The translations under genes were made by a program, and so were the position numbers. From NCBI GenBank assembly GCA_039545315.1, contig BCIM01000010.1, forward strand, positions 446,441 to 510,440: a stretch of 64,000 bases of DNA. The letters run 5' to 3'. The notes under the pieces are model-generated. The model had not been told where the DNA came from, did not search any database, and worked only from the letters and a program-made list of their open reading frames with translations. Positions 44,587 to 55,653 of this stretch are shown here, piece by piece (the stretch's first letter is position 1; every line of letters begins with the position of its first letter). This stretch comes from Kondoa malvinella. Its lineage: Eukaryota; Basidiomycota; Agaricostilbomycetes; Agaricostilbales; Kondoaceae.

Positions 44587-46684
44587 ATGTTGCCTACTAC
44601 AGCGAGCTGCGATTCCCATAATGTCGTCGAGACAACTCTGGCCGAGCTCACTTTGCATGCAAGTCCTTACATGTCATCAAGGCTGTCACGCATTGATGCT
44701 GAGTGTGCTACAGACACCTTCGCGCAGGAAGCGCAGCGTCAACTTTGTCATGCCTGCTTCTCCGCCCGAGACTCCTGGTAGACCTTCACTGACTGTGCAC
44801 GGCGTCTTCAACCCAATCATTTCGCCTCTCACACCTCCAGCAACCAAAAGTCCTCAAAAGCGCCAGACACAGTCCTCGCCTTTGTCAGCAGCTTACACTC
44901 CTCCGCATCGTCGAGTTGCGTTTCACTTGTCTCCCATTTCTGCCATTACTTCACCTGCCGAGTCTTCAGCGTCTACACCTTTGAAAGCTGCTTATGCATC
45001 CAACAAGCGCTACATTGTCATTCGAGGTGTCGACAAGCAGATTGATCAGTCTTACTTGTTGCTTATCTTGCTAGTAAGTCTGGCCTTGCTTATACCTACC
45101 TTCAAGCTGATAATCAGCAGAGCGAGTACGGCGCAATGCGTATCTACGTTGATCAGCTAGCCAAAGAAGGATGGATCGTTCTTGCTCTTCACGACATCAA
45201 TCTTGTGCCAGCTGTCTTGAGTTGCCTTGAGGATGAAGAACGTTTCTCGGCAGCCGGATCAGCTCTAGCGTTGACTCATCTTCCTCGTGCTGATCTTGTC
45301 AATGTATGTCATCTCACTTTTGATGACTGCAAGTAAGCTGATACTCGTGCTTTCACAGCTGTTGCCTGAATCACATCACTCGAAGATTCTGTCAGACAGT
45401 GAAGGTTTTGTTCAGATCAGAAGCGCTGCCGGAATCGATGCCAACCTCATCAGACGCCTCGTTGTTCCCCTCGCACACGTCAAATCGGTCATCGTCGTCG
45501 AGCTTGGCTGCTATCTTGTTGAATTCTTTGATGATCGAGGACCTCGTTGCGCTGTTTCTGCTTTACATCAGACTTCGGTCAATGGTCTGCGCCTATGCGT
45601 TACGATCTATGATTGGTCAACTCGAGCATCAGCCAGTCAGGATCCGTTTGCAGTGGATCCCTTTTCACCTCCAGCCTTTCGCAGCCTTCAAAGCGATCCA
45701 ATCAAGTCACCATCTCGTCAACAGCCTCCCAGCCAGTCCTCATACCCTCTGCGATTCAGATCTTCAGATACCTCTAGGCTGCCTTTCGTCACTGAAGAGG
45801 TCGAAGAAGTTGAATCGCCTGCTAAGTTGCCTGCATTGCCTTCGCCCTTTAAACCATCGATCAAGACGTATGGTAGCTTGCGATCTACTGATGATGTACC
45901 TTTGCACAATCACCTGGACTTGGATCGAATCGCTCGCGGTCTGGAGAGGAGGACTACTATTATGCTCAAGGTTACTGCTTCATCCCCGAGTACAGGTCAT
46001 AGCTGACATGAGCACAGAACATTGCCAACAGAATGACGCGCGATCAATTATTGAGACAGATCTTGGATTCCGTCGTGCCAGGCGCTTTCGACTTTCTCTA
46101 TTTGCGCATCGACTATGCCACCGGTAACAATTTGGGTGAGTTGCATCGTCCTGCTGGCTGAATCTAGCTAATTATTCCTAGGCTACGCTTTCGTCAACTT
46201 CACTTCTTCTGAGGCATTGCTGCATTTTGCCAAAACCAAGCTTGGCACGCATTGGTCTGCCGAACATAGCTCGAAATTGGTTCAAATGTGCTTTGCTACT
46301 AGTCAAGGCTCAGCCAGACTAGTCCAGAAATTTCGTAAGTACTGGTCCTGACTCGTGGCTCGCATGCGTGAGCTAGGTAAGCAGGCAATTCTCGTGTCAT
46401 GACGGAAGCTTTGGAGTGGCGACCGCAGATCTTTGATTCTGCAGGCAACACAGTGCCCTTTCCTCGTGAGTGATGTCCTGCTCATCTATAATGGCTGATT
46501 ATGACCTCGCAGCTCCGAACGACATGGGCGCTTTCGCAAAATCGCTCAATTCTGCTCATTACGGTCTTTTCGAATCATCCTCTCCTGCGCAAACCAAAGT
46601 CTTTGTTCCCGTCACTAGGTCTGATGTCTTCGCTTGATTATCGGTGCTAGAAACGTTCATTTCAGGCCTTTCTTTAAGTTGTAA
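44587..46684 (+). CDS. Mei2-like RNA-binding protein (C-terminal RRM_2)
   Basis: Meiosis/differentiation-type RNA-binding protein. The ATG at 44587 reads MLPTTASCDSHNVVETTLAE, then a GC-AG intron (44659-44713, CAT|gcaagt) joins TPSRRKRSVNFVMPASPPET. Two degenerate RRM-like regions follow (NKRYIVIRGVDKQIDQSYL with YVDQLAKEGWIVLALHDINL; FVQIRSAAGIDANLIRR with VKSVIVVELGCYLVEFFDDR). The hallmark third RRM is NIANRMTRDQLLRQILDSV, VPGAFDFLYLRIDYATGNNL, GYAFVNFTSSEALLHFAKT, then FRNSRVMTEALEWRPQIFDS. The last intron places the end PFFKL at 46684. About 600 residues. In fission yeast Mei2 drives meiosis; here the role is inferred by family only. Confidence 0.9.
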
Positions 46685-46693
46685 TGTATACTG

Positions 46694-47294
46694 TTATGCG
46701 GGCCTGCCTGAACACAAGTTCTTCCGAACAATGATACAAGCTTGACCATTGATAAGCTCTCTGATGGAACGATATCCAGCCCTCTCGAACGTCTTCAATG
46801 AACAAGTGAGTCCGTCCTCGTCCGTTGATGCTTCGGCTACCACATATCTCTTGCCTTGAACCATCACAATCAACTCGGCTAAACGGAGTAGCGTAGCTCC
46901 TAGCGACAACGCAGTGCTCTTGAGAACACCTTTGTGATGCCTATATGTAGCGCTGGTCTACCAATTAATGATCGCAGCTTCGTCCGGCGATTTGATACGA
47001 CTGAACTCTGCTGCCACCAATTCCACGACGATCAGGCCTACTATGCGGCCATCCAATTGCCTTCAAGGAGATGTATTGTTCCCGACATTGATGCAATTGG
47101 TCGGAATGATTCTCGTGCTGGGACAAATCATCGTGTACAGGCAGACGAGTCTTGCGAGACGTACTGTAGTTGGGCGTGTTGATTCGCATTGTTGGACTTA
47201 GCTTGCCTGACCAGACGTAGGAACGAACTTCGATAGTGTCATCTTGCCGAATATTTTTGATGAGATCTTGATAGCGGTTGAGTAGCTGTGACAT
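46694..47294 (-). CDS. uncertain gene downstream of the family-X polymerase
   Basis: Several minus-strand open pieces look coding but I could not join them. From ATG 47294: MSQLLNRYQDLIKNIRQDDT continuing VRSYVWSGKLSPTMRINTPN; further down, GKRYVVAEASTDEDGLTCSL with FERAGYRSIRELINGQ (46694-46909). Another frame, 47563-47303 (RSRLSILAANAPSSLAQPDA, DELGTVRACRVVRPDRNTF), lies just upstream and overlaps the polymerase stop by 20 nt. No family recognised. They may be exons of one small gene, or the remains of one. Confidence 0.3.
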
Positions 47295-47543
47295 TATGTC
47301 TGTTAGATATAAAGATCGTTTCGATGCGGTTCGTAGCAGATTCCGCGTCGAAAGGCGCGTGATGCTTTCCGGCAGATGAAAGTGTTTCGGTCGGGCCGAA
47401 CAACGCGACATGCTCTGACGGTGCCAAGCTCATCTTTGCTGGAGAGATAGATAGGCTCTATTGTAGCTGCATCCGGCTGAGCAAGTGAAGAAGGAGCATT
47501 GGCGGCTAAGATTGACAATCGGCTACGCGGTACTTCGGTGCTG

Positions 47544-49361
47544 TTAATGAAAAGTCTCAGCATTGCAGTGATTAGTCAAAGACTCTCGCGCACGTATATA
47601 ATCCAGTGCTAGGATTTGAAAGACCTCTTCCTCGCTATATGCCGGTATTTCGCGCGAATCCAAGCGGTTCATGACATTGCCTGACCAAAATTTGAGACCT
47701 TGCTGTCTTGCCCAGCGTCGCAGATCTCGTTCAAACATTGTGGAGCCAGACCAGCCGACTATTGCTGTCCAGTAGTACTTGTAGGGAGACACTATAAGGT
47801 CAACTCGGCGATGTAGCTGCTGCAGGTTACCGCGCTTCGGAGGCATAAAGACGCAGAAAGCTTTATCGAGAGGATCCAGATGCCTGCGTTGTGATTAAAC
47901 AGGCTATCGCTGGAATATCAAAGGCACCTACCCATGGAAGTTTTGCACGCCATCAACCGAGTTTGTCCCAGTGTGCGATTGAAATATCGTATCGATCAGA
48001 ATGCCTAAATTAAATTGAGCATTGCTCTACTTGATTTGACACAAGCTTACCATCAATTTTCAGACTTTGCAGCAGCTCCTCTAGTAGATGCTTGTCCTTT
48101 CCTTCATCTCGATGTGTAATGACTATATCGATATCGTTGCTCGCTGATTTGCCTCTTCGATATCTGGCACTCCTGATCAGCTCACATACTCAGAGCTGAC
48201 AGACCATTCTCACCCTCCAGTTATACAGTATTCGCAGCCAGGTCTGACTTCTTCCAGCTTTTCCGCTACCAAGTCGGCAATCTCTTCAACTTCAATCTTC
48301 GGTATTCTACCCGAAAGTCAGCTGGGACTAATTGCTTCCAAATGACTCACTTTTGTGCCCAGTCATCCAGATAAGCAGTATTATAATCTTCCGGCAAGTC
48401 ATCTGTCTCCCTGACACCGTTCTCATGCATCTTTCTCGCATTCTTAGCCCCCAATCCATAGACTTGGCTCAACTTCCGCAGCTGGTCCAATTTTGCGCTG
48501 CTCTTGTACACTTCTGCATCGCTCATCTTTCCACTATCCAGCCATTCGAGGATCTTGCTCTCTACTCCTTCGCCTATGCCTTTAATTTCGCGTAGCTTTG
48601 TATCGCGACTGATTAGCCAAGGGTAGCTCTTGATAGCCGCTATAGCTCGACCGTACGAAAGAGACGAACGTTCGTTGCCGTCTAGAAGCAAACGACCTTG
48701 TTTGATTGTGTTTAATTCGGTAACGAGATTCTCGTTGATGCAGACTAATGGGGAAAGACGCTGGCAAGCAAAGTTGGAATTGATATAACGATCTTGCAAC
48801 TCCTTCTGGGTATAGGTAGGGAAAGACGGATGAGGCGTAGGTTGAGCACGAGGTTTATGTTGTTTCGGATGAGCGGTTGGTCTTTGAGGCGAAGACGGCC
48901 GGGCAGGTGAGGAAGTACCAGGCAAGGCTTTATCGAGTATCAGAGAGTAGGATTCGAAAGGCATCTGTTTCTCTTGCGCTACTGAGTCATGCACCCATTC
49001 TGCTTTGACAAAGGTCTTGCTTGACCAGAGCGCGCGATCTAGACGTCTTGCCATGCGCTTAGGTCCGCGAAGATGCGTTATGATGACATCTGCTTCTTCA
49101 GGTCGCTGTGTGATACGACCGCCGTGTTTCGATATGAGCGAGTCGGTGAATGCTTTCTCTCCTTCCTCGAATTTATCCTCGATCACTGTAGTTGCTATTA
49201 GATCCATTATACAGGGCGAGACAAGGCTCACCCATAAACTTGAGATTGCTATTGAATATGGGCAGACGAAAGGAACGCTGCGACAGATGTTGCGTGCTGC
49301 TCGAGGCATTTGAGGACGTGTCGCTTGGTGGTGCAGGCCGCTTCTTCAGATTTCTTGACAT
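47544..49361 (-). CDS. family-X DNA polymerase with BRCT domain (Pol4 / Pol lambda type)
   Basis: Gap-filling polymerase for base-excision repair and non-homologous end joining, nuclear. Starts MSRNLKKRPAPPSDTSSNAS at 49361. BRCT: FTDSLISKHGGRITQRPEEA with IITH and KAEWVHDSV. Helix-hairpin-helix 8-kDa part: NENLVTELNTIKQGRLLLDG, YGRAIAAIKSYPWLI and IKGIGEGVESKILEWL. Second HhH: LSQVYGLGAKNARKMHENGV. Catalytic palm: RRGKSASNDIDIVITHRDEG (two metal-binding Asp), and the third Asp in RRVDLIVSPYKYYWTAIVGW followed by GSTMFERDLRRWARQ. The thumb end reads IPAYSEEEVFQILALDYIR. About 490 residues. All three carboxylates are present. Confidence 0.92.
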
Positions 49362-50424
49362 ATTGTCAATGCCCTTGTTCGCTGTCTAGCTGCTTAACAC
49401 GCCAATCCCTCCTTTGGCACAAATCCACGATCGGATATCGAATGACTAGCACAACAGAGATCGGAAAGGCCACGATAGCGAAATACGCAAGGACAGCAAT
49501 AGAACTACAGCGCAGGAGAGCAGATGGATCTTGATGCAAGCAGGTTCACCTCAAGACGAAAACATCTTCATGCTTCTACGGCAATGAACTCGAAGGTCTA
49601 GGCGACAAAAGAGCAACGGTCCACTAGTTTTCCTTGTTGCACTTGTCGTGACTGCTCTGGTTCGGATCTGGCTGGTTGGCTGCTCTTATCAAGGGATGCC
49701 CACAGTGGCTCTGTCAACTTGGGCTTCAGCTTTGTGCATGCTTTCCCCATTTGCTCTGTACTCCTTGCTCCTTCCTCAACATCTGTCCGCAAACAGCTTG
49801 TCTTTGTCCAAACATACGTCAAAGCTGTCCTTGAGAAGCGCTGTCATGCGATATATGTCTCCGTCTACGAATGTACGGCTGTCAACCATACCATATCATC
49901 ATACCATCCGGTAGGCCATACAAGCGTCATGCTCTGCTCATCTCTCTCTGCACGAATTCTCTCTCCTTTCGTCTGAAATCAGTCCTCCGTTGCATGATTC
50001 CAGCAATAGACTTTCTGTTTCGCATGCTCGAAGGCTATGATGTGCAGTTCCGTACAATGCATACGCGTTGGCCAGGAGTGTGTATTCCCTCAAAGCATGT
50101 GATTGTAACCGGTCGCCGACGCTCCTCATTTGACAAATTCGAAGTGAGGCTATTCGAGCTCAATTCATCAGCTTGACGTACGGAAAGTGATGTATAGAAT
50201 CAGTTCCGCGGCTTCAACGTCGGACTATCTACTACTTTAGCTTGATACGCAGATCGCTGTTGCATCGCTGCGTTGTCTGAACGTCCCGGCTCTTAGGTTG
50301 ACCGGAACCTGTAGAATCGATTTGAAGCATATATGACCAGAACAGACAGGAATGGGAACGAATAGCATAATTTAGATACAAGCAAGAGTGGTTCGCGTAT
50401 GCATGTCTACAAACGCCCAAATAA
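49362..50424. other. gene-poor region with a duplicated segment
   Basis: About 1.06 kb between the polymerase start and the small protein at 50425. It holds a diverged copy (49541-49710) of the segment at 51361-51530. ORFs 49648-49976 and 49871-50176 on the plus strand are open but cross the duplicate in different frames, and I see no family. Confidence 0.5.
49541..49710 (+). repeat. copy of the segment at 51361-51530 (direct orientation)
   Basis: Shares long exact blocks with the later copy, for example gtctaggcgacaaaagagca and ttgttgcacttgtcgtgact, by eye about 80 percent identity over 170 bp. This copy carries an in-frame TAG (ccactag) at the point where the later copy reads tggtct, so it is the non-coding one. 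Confidence 0.85.
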
Positions 50425-50748
50425 TTAATCACTAGTCTTGCAACCGTGCTCATAGATAACGTGAGTCCGGCCCCCTACAATTACCTCTCTGGTAGACCCG
50501 GTATAATGCTGACCAGCGGCTGATGACTTGTTGCAATTTGGACAGAGGGCTTGGGAGGTTGGGGCGTGCTTTGAAGCGGTAGAACGGCTACTAGTAGAGC
50601 CGAGCGAGGACGAGGTAGAGGCTCGTTTGAAATTAAAGCCAGCCGCCAACGCTTGCTTAGCCGCATTGCCCATCTCCATAGCATTGTAGCCGGTCTTTGA
50701 ATGCGCATCTGAGTAGCGCGAATTGGACGTCATGGTCGAAGGATGCAA
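50425..50748 (-). CDS. small Ser-rich protein with a CxxC pair, up to 107 aa
   Basis: Single-exon frame; ATGs at 50748 (MHPSTMTSNSR) and 50733. Composition: Ala/Lys helix (YNAMEMGNAAKQALAAGFNF), a Ser/Thr-rich stretch, then ALCPNCNKSSAAGQHYTGST and VIVGGRTHVIYEHGCKTSD. CPNC with a later His and Cys could bind one zinc ion. No family recognised. The frame is clean and the C-terminal part looks structured, so I think it is real. Confidence 0.5.
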   Translation of the reverse strand: MHPSTMTSNSRYSDAHSKTGYNAMEMGNAAKQALAAGFNFKRASTSSSLGSTSSRSTASKHAPTSQALCPNCNKSSAAGQHYTGSTREVIVGGRTHVIYEHGCKTSD

Positions 50749-51128
50749 TTATGAGAAGAAGGGCTCGAACGAGGGCTATAGATAGAAGACTGGCAAGCTG
50801 AATAGCTCGTATGGGAAGAAGAGGGAACAGCGAGCAAACCGACTTATATAGCCAGGCGGTGCAGGACATATGAAACAGATTTGAGCGTTAGAGAGCTTTA
50901 CCAGCTGCATCGGCATCATACCAATCGGCGTCCACCACGGAGCTGCTTTGCTCTCGACAGACCAACAGATTGACAAGATTTAGAAAACTGCACAAAGGGT
51001 ACATCTTGGACAGAATAAGCTCGAAGCAGAAGGTGGGTATATCAGGACCACTATCGGAGTGAGAGGTATATAAGCAATGTTGTAGCATATACCGCCAGGA
51101 CTTGTCTGCTCGACGGTCAAAGGCCTGG

Positions 51129-51358
51129 GCTGCCAACAAGAGCAAAGGACCCTTGATGAGACGGAGCACGACGATACAGTGCTCAAGCGGAAATATTTGA
51201 ATAGCGCGACGCAGATAGACTCCAAGCGATGTTCGATCTTTCGAGCATCTTGACATCTTGACCCACTTCAAGCAATGCCAGCCGCGAAAACCAAAGATGC
51301 AGAGAAGCGCAAGCCGTCGACAAAGCGGAAGACGGGAGGGAAGCGCTCAAAGAAGCCA
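51129..51358 (+). repeat. duplicate of the SRP72 promoter and first codons
   Basis: Direct-orientation copy of 54009-54247. Shared blocks include gaatagcgcgacgcagatag and gacccacttcaagcaatgcc, by eye about 85 percent identity over 230 bp, covering the upstream region, the ATG and about 27 codons of SRP72. Confidence 0.85.
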
Positions 51359-51604
51359 AGCAGGGTCTCCTCAAGGCGGAATACATCTTTATGCTTTTGC
51401 GGCAATGCGTTCAAAGGTCTAGGCGACAAAAGAGCAACGGTTCACTGGTCTCTTGTTGCACTTGTCGTGACTGGTCTGCTGTATGGATACTGCTCGTTGG
51501 CTGGTCTTGTCGAGGAGTGCGACAATCTGTCAAGTGCTTCCATGGGTCTTTCCCCTGATCAATCCTTTTGCTCCGAAACTCCCTGGTTTAAAGACCTTGT
51601 CTAA
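51275..51604 (+). CDS. chimeric ORF: SRP72-like N-terminus fused to duplicated sequence, 109 aa
   Basis: Opens MPAAKTKDAEKRKPSTKRKT, matching the SRP72 start MPAAKVKDAAKRKPYTKQNT, then leaves it at about residue 28 and enters the segment shared with 49541-49710. The new part contains one hydrophobic stretch (SLVALVVTGLLYGYCSLAGL), so the product would be a small basic-tailed membrane protein. It inherits an SRP72-like promoter. Whether it is expressed is unknown; it may simply be a by-product of duplication. Confidence 0.4.
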   Translation: MPAAKTKDAEKRKPSTKRKTGGKRSKKPSRVSSRRNTSLCFCGNAFKGLGDKRATVHWSLVALVVTGLLYGYCSLAGLVEECDNLSSASMGLSPDQSFCSETPWFKDLV

Positions 51605-51935
51605 TGTATTCCTTATCCGCAATGTTGAGGCTTTTTGAAATCTGCATGCCAGATTGCCGCGAGTCAGCTCTATGCTCGCTTCTTTCTTACTCCGTCTTGC
51701 ATGCTACCTAGCACCTCGTGGTTTGTTGATAGGCTAATGGTTATATTGAAGCCATTACAAAACTTTGTCGACTGCTGCTGTGGACCTATTGCTTTTCTCC
51801 GTCCGCAATCTGAGCATCTCCTTCTTCCCCTCGCTAGCCGGCACACCCCTCTTTCTTCCTTGCCTAAATCCTGTTACGGCGGCATCTACGACTCAATCGA
51901 TGAGAGATAGCTGTCGAGCTCGAAAGCCCACTAAC
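51605..51935. other. intergenic, no gene seen
   Basis: 331 bp between the chimeric ORF and the end of the RBR gene (convergent). Short plus-strand frames here (51635-51910) show no protein-like pattern. Confidence 0.5.
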
Positions 51936-53471
51936 CTATTGCAAATGGCCAGATGACATTGCGGACAGGCGAAGAGATAACCAGGCAAGACTGTTCGGGA
52001 AACTCAGCAACGTAAGGCATCGTAATTGGACATGAAGCTTACAAAAAGAGCACATCTCGCATCGAGCAGCACCACCTCTGTACCTAAAGCCGAGTGGATG
52101 TGTGCATTGGTGGTTGACTCGCAGATCCGCAACGAGCTCTGCGACTTGGGCAGCACGAGCTGCTGGGGCGACAATATGTGGCCGCTCCGCCTGGGCAACA
52201 ACTTCGGCGCGCGCTACCAGGCGATTCTCATCCCATTGGTCGCACTCGCATTCCTTCCAGCGTACGGCACAAATGTAGCACCACTGAGCACGACAAGTGC
52301 AGGTCATCTGCGAGACTTTCAGCGTAAGGAGACATCTCGAGAAATTGATTCGCACATGATTGCAACCATGCTGCAGCTCGACCATCTGTCCACATGCACG
52401 ACATCGCTGCCATCCTTCCGCTTCGGCAAGTACTATCAGCTGTTTAGAAGCTTCGTCTCCATCCTTGCGACAACCAGCTGCTTCAGTGTGACCGGCGCCT
52501 TTGCAAACATTGCATGTAGTAGCTCGACAGCTGTCGCATTGGATCGCTTCGGGTGTATCGAGATCGTTGCCCGCTGTCCCAAGGAATCGACTGCATTGGA
52601 TGTTGGAGCAGTATAGTCTTCTAACGGTGGAAAATTCTGCTATCTTGGCTCGAAAGGGTGCAGCGACTTCCGGAGTCAGATGTTTGACTGCCTCGTCGAC
52701 CGGGAAATTTTGTTGACAGCATCGAGGCGGAAAAAGGCTCTCGTCCTTCGTAGCGGCAGTGAAGAGGTCGGTGAGGCATTCTGTGTCGTAGTAATGGCTG
52801 CAGGGAGCGCGGTACATGAAGCTGATGTCGTGTCGGTCTTGACATATTACGCATTGTTGCCTCAAATACGACTCAGCTGCGGTTGCATCGATTTTACAGA
52901 CGACTCACCTGTTGATAGGCTTGACAGGCTTGTTCACCAAACCTTGCAAAGCATTCGAGATTGCTGCGAATCCTGTTGATAGCCCATTCCTCGAAGTCGA
53001 GGCTTCCGCACATCCATTTCCCAGCAGACGTGGACGGTCAGGTCGAGCAGAAGAAGAAGCAGAAGCGGATTCCATTGGTGGTATAAAGGGAAGCATTTCC
53101 TTGCTGGACGAGGCTCTTGAGCTGGATTCGACTCTTCTCGTTACGTGGAGGGAACGAAAAGCAGGCCCGCCTTCAGACAAAGATGCAGCCAATCGATGGT
53201 CGCGTGACGCTTGCTCCTCTTCAGCTTGGAATCGAATCAACTCTTCAGCATCGGTTTCCACAGCTTGGTCAAGACTTTGAGCCATCCGCATGTCTGCGAA
53301 CATGCGCGACACTGCTCCGATTTCTGCAGCATAGCAGCATATGGCCAATTGCGCGTCCGTAAGACCCCTTGACACTGCACCTTTGCCTTTATCTGCCTCG
53401 TACAAATCGAGCACGTCATCGGCTTGCAGAAGCAACGCGAGCTCGTAGGATGCGAGCTCTTCTTCTTCCAT
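51936..53471 (-). CDS. RING-between-RING (RBR) E3 ubiquitin ligase
   Basis: RING/HECT-hybrid ubiquitin ligase. Exon 1 starts MEEEELASYELALLLQADDV (53471) and encodes a mainly helical/disordered 188 residues. An intron (about 52917-52853) joins PINR to QQCVICQD. RING1: CVICQDRHDISFMYRAPCSH, YYDTECLTDLF, FPPRCC. IBR: FSTVRRLYCSNIQCSRFLGT, IQCDSCRATTCNVCKGAGHT. RING2 is split by an intron after GCNH: WQRCRACGQMVELQHGCNHM, then TCTCRAQWCYICAVRWKECE. The catalytic Cys expected in RING2 falls in this TCTC block. The very 3' end is uncertain: a further small intron after MCSF would move the stop slightly past 51936. Architecture resembles the many fungal RBRs of unknown substrate. Confidence 0.9.
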
Positions 53472-53604
53472 GCTAACAGGATGGTGTAAGAAAGAGAGTA
53501 GCCAAGCACACTAGCGAACGGAAAGCTGGTCATGTGCCGCAGTCGGGCAAATGCAATTGCCCAACGTGCCGCAGTCATGCCGCTAGATGCAGTTTCGTAA
53601 CAAA

Positions 53605-53974
53605 TTAGATCAACTTCTGCAGAGCAAATACGTTGGACAGCTTCCATCGAGGTATTGTTGAGAGGATAACAGACATAGAGGGGAACTGTTGGAGAGCTTC
53701 AAGTGCTGCTGTGACGGACGGCACGAGAGCAGAAGGTGGTCCAAACTCAGCTCGGTTACAAGCTGAAGGATAAGACACAAAAGAATCAGACAATGCTAGA
53801 CAGAACTGCGGAGCTTTGTCGTGGTTGGGCCACTATGGACTCTATGGTGTAAACGGAGCAGAGATATTCTTCCAGCGGCATCTGATCTACAACCTCAATA
53901 GCAGGTCTTCCAGCTTGATAATTCTTGAGCAAAGCAAGCACTGCAGCATCAGTATTCAATAGCAGATGCCACAA
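53605..53974 (-). CDS. uncertain small gene upstream of the RBR gene
   Basis: Two minus-strand pieces look coding: LLLNTDAAVLALLKNYQAGR with MPLEEYLCSVYTIESIVAQP (53974-53786), and MSDSFVSYPSACNRAEFGPP with VTAALEALQQFPSMSVILST (53793-53605). They overlap by 8 nt in different frames, so a small intron would be needed. No family recognised. The segment next to it (54009-54156) is the SRP72 promoter. Confidence 0.3.
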
Positions 53975-54008
53975 GGACTCGCCGAGTTTCCCGACGTTTG
54001 AAGATGCC

Positions 54009-54247
54009 CGCTGCCAACAAGAGCATCTGACCCTTGGTTGATGACACGGAGCACGGTGATACAGCGCTCAAGCAGACATGTTTGAATAGCGCGACGCAGA
54101 TAGAGTCCAAGCGATGTTCGAGCATTTTGACATCTTGACATCTTGACCCACTTCAAGCAATGCCAGCCGCGAAAGTCAAAGACGCAGCGAAGCGCAAGCC
54201 GTACACAAAGCAGAATACCAAAGGAAAGAGCTCCAAGAAGCCAATAC
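54009..54247 (+). repeat. SRP72 promoter and 5' coding segment, parent copy of the duplication
   Basis: Source copy for 51129-51358; it belongs to a complete SRP72 gene, whereas the other copy does not. It also contains a short internal direct repeat (gacatcttgacatcttgac, 54129-54147). Confidence 0.8.
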
Positions 54248-55221
54248 CAGAGGACGAACGAATCAAAAGACGATATATCGCTTTAAACGCTCAGATTGAG
54301 GATGGCTACCCTTCACATGCTCTGCGGACAACAGAACAGCGTGAGTAGTTGAGGCCGTAACGCAGGACAATGCTGATTGAGTGACAGTGCTGCGGTTGAA
54401 TGAGGACGACTTGGCTCGACAGACGAAAGCGAGGTTATTGATCCAACTCAACAAGTTTGCAAAAGTAGCAGAGGTCGTGCAAGAGGATGAAGGCCTGTTG
54501 TTACAAAGAGCTTATGCGCTGTATAAGCTTGGCCAAGAGAAGGCTGCGCTGGAACGGATTGAAGGCAAGACGGAGGATGATAGAGGCTTGAGAGCGTTGG
54601 AAGCCCAGATTGTGCGTGTGTTGCTGCCTCTGCTGAATCTCAGCTGAGTGCGAGTCGTCCGCGTACAGAGATACAAGCTGGAAGAATACCAGTCGTGTCG
54701 AGACATTTACGAAGAACTGCTCGATACAGCAGATATCGTATGTCCCTTCTATTTGCGCTTGGTCTACTCACACGTAGAGACAGGACTCGCCAGAACACGC
54801 GGACTTACAAACGAATCTGGAAGCAGCTCAAGCGCATCTCGACTTTCTCTCTTCTATACCCGCAAAGCTATCAGAAGCCTCAGACTCGCTCCCACCATTC
54901 GAAGTCCTCGAATCTACACCTGTCTCTACTTTGATTGCTGCAGATCCAGCACTACGTTCACGATCTAAACAAATCTCTTCTCAACCAGCTCCTACGTCAA
55001 CGACAAGCAAGCCGGCAAAGCTACCTAAAGCTATCGCTGCTCTACCCGAGTCTGAAAGACCAGCACCGGATCCAGATCGTTGGCAGAGAAAGAAGAGGAA
55101 AGTCAATAAGCGCGAGGAGAGAATCAAGATGCAGAGAGAGAAGGCCGCTATGCAGGGTGGTCAAGGTAGTGTTAGTGAGGTGAAGAATACTCCGGGCAAG
55201 AAGAAGAAGGGCAAACGGTAG
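54160..55221 (+). CDS. SRP72: signal recognition particle subunit SRP72, short form
   Basis: Protein of the cytosolic SRP that binds SRP RNA and SRP68. Start MPAAKVKDAAKRKPYTKQNT at 54160. Four exons: the first introns remove 54341-54387 and about 54610-54666, the third about 54739-54784 (gtatgt to gagacag, joining ADI to DSPEHADLQTNLEAAQAHLD). N-terminal TPR-like helices: DGYPSHALRTTEQ, EDDLARQTKARLLIQLNKFA, LLLQRAYALYKLGQEKAALE, YKLEEYQSCRDIYEELLD. The C-terminal RNA-binding motif is PAPDPDRWQRKKRK (PDPxRW), with a Lys-rich end GKKKKGKR. Total is only about 300 residues, while SRP72 is usually about 600; the middle TPR block is missing although the frame is clean. Confidence 0.85.
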
Positions 55222-55653
55222 CGGATAGTTGTGTTGGAATGAAACGGTCATGTTGAAGTTCTGCGGGAAAGCGCGATGAACTGCTAGATACCTGTCCTGC
55301 TATACCTGCTTCTGTAAACCCAGGGCTGATCGATCGTTGACAGCTAGTTAAAGCACTCGAAACTTCGAGCGTCATCAACGCAGTCACACGCTCTCCCAGC
55401 GTCTCCCGACAACGCGACGCCAGCTACAGCTGCTAGATTCTTGCTATCGAGCCAGTGAAGGCTACTCGGCGCTCTCTCGCTGTCTAGTACAGCCAACGGG
55501 CTTTAGCCTCTGCAAAGAAATACTTCCCTGCTATCGTCTACCGCAAGGCCAATTGAAGACTATCATAGCCTCGAGACCATTCCCACGACCAGGACTTCAC
55601 TGGCTGCTTAATCTATCACCATCGCGTGGACGTCTGCTCGCTTGCTGGAAACA
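55222..55653. promoter_or_regulatory. intergenic: SRP72 3' end and MED4 promoter
   Basis: 432 bp, both genes on the plus strand. No ORF, RNA gene or repeat seen. Confidence 0.5.

Noticed and set aside
52026..52616. 196-codon plus-strand ORF
   Set aside because: Antisense to the RBR coding region, whose Cys pattern is clearly the real signal.
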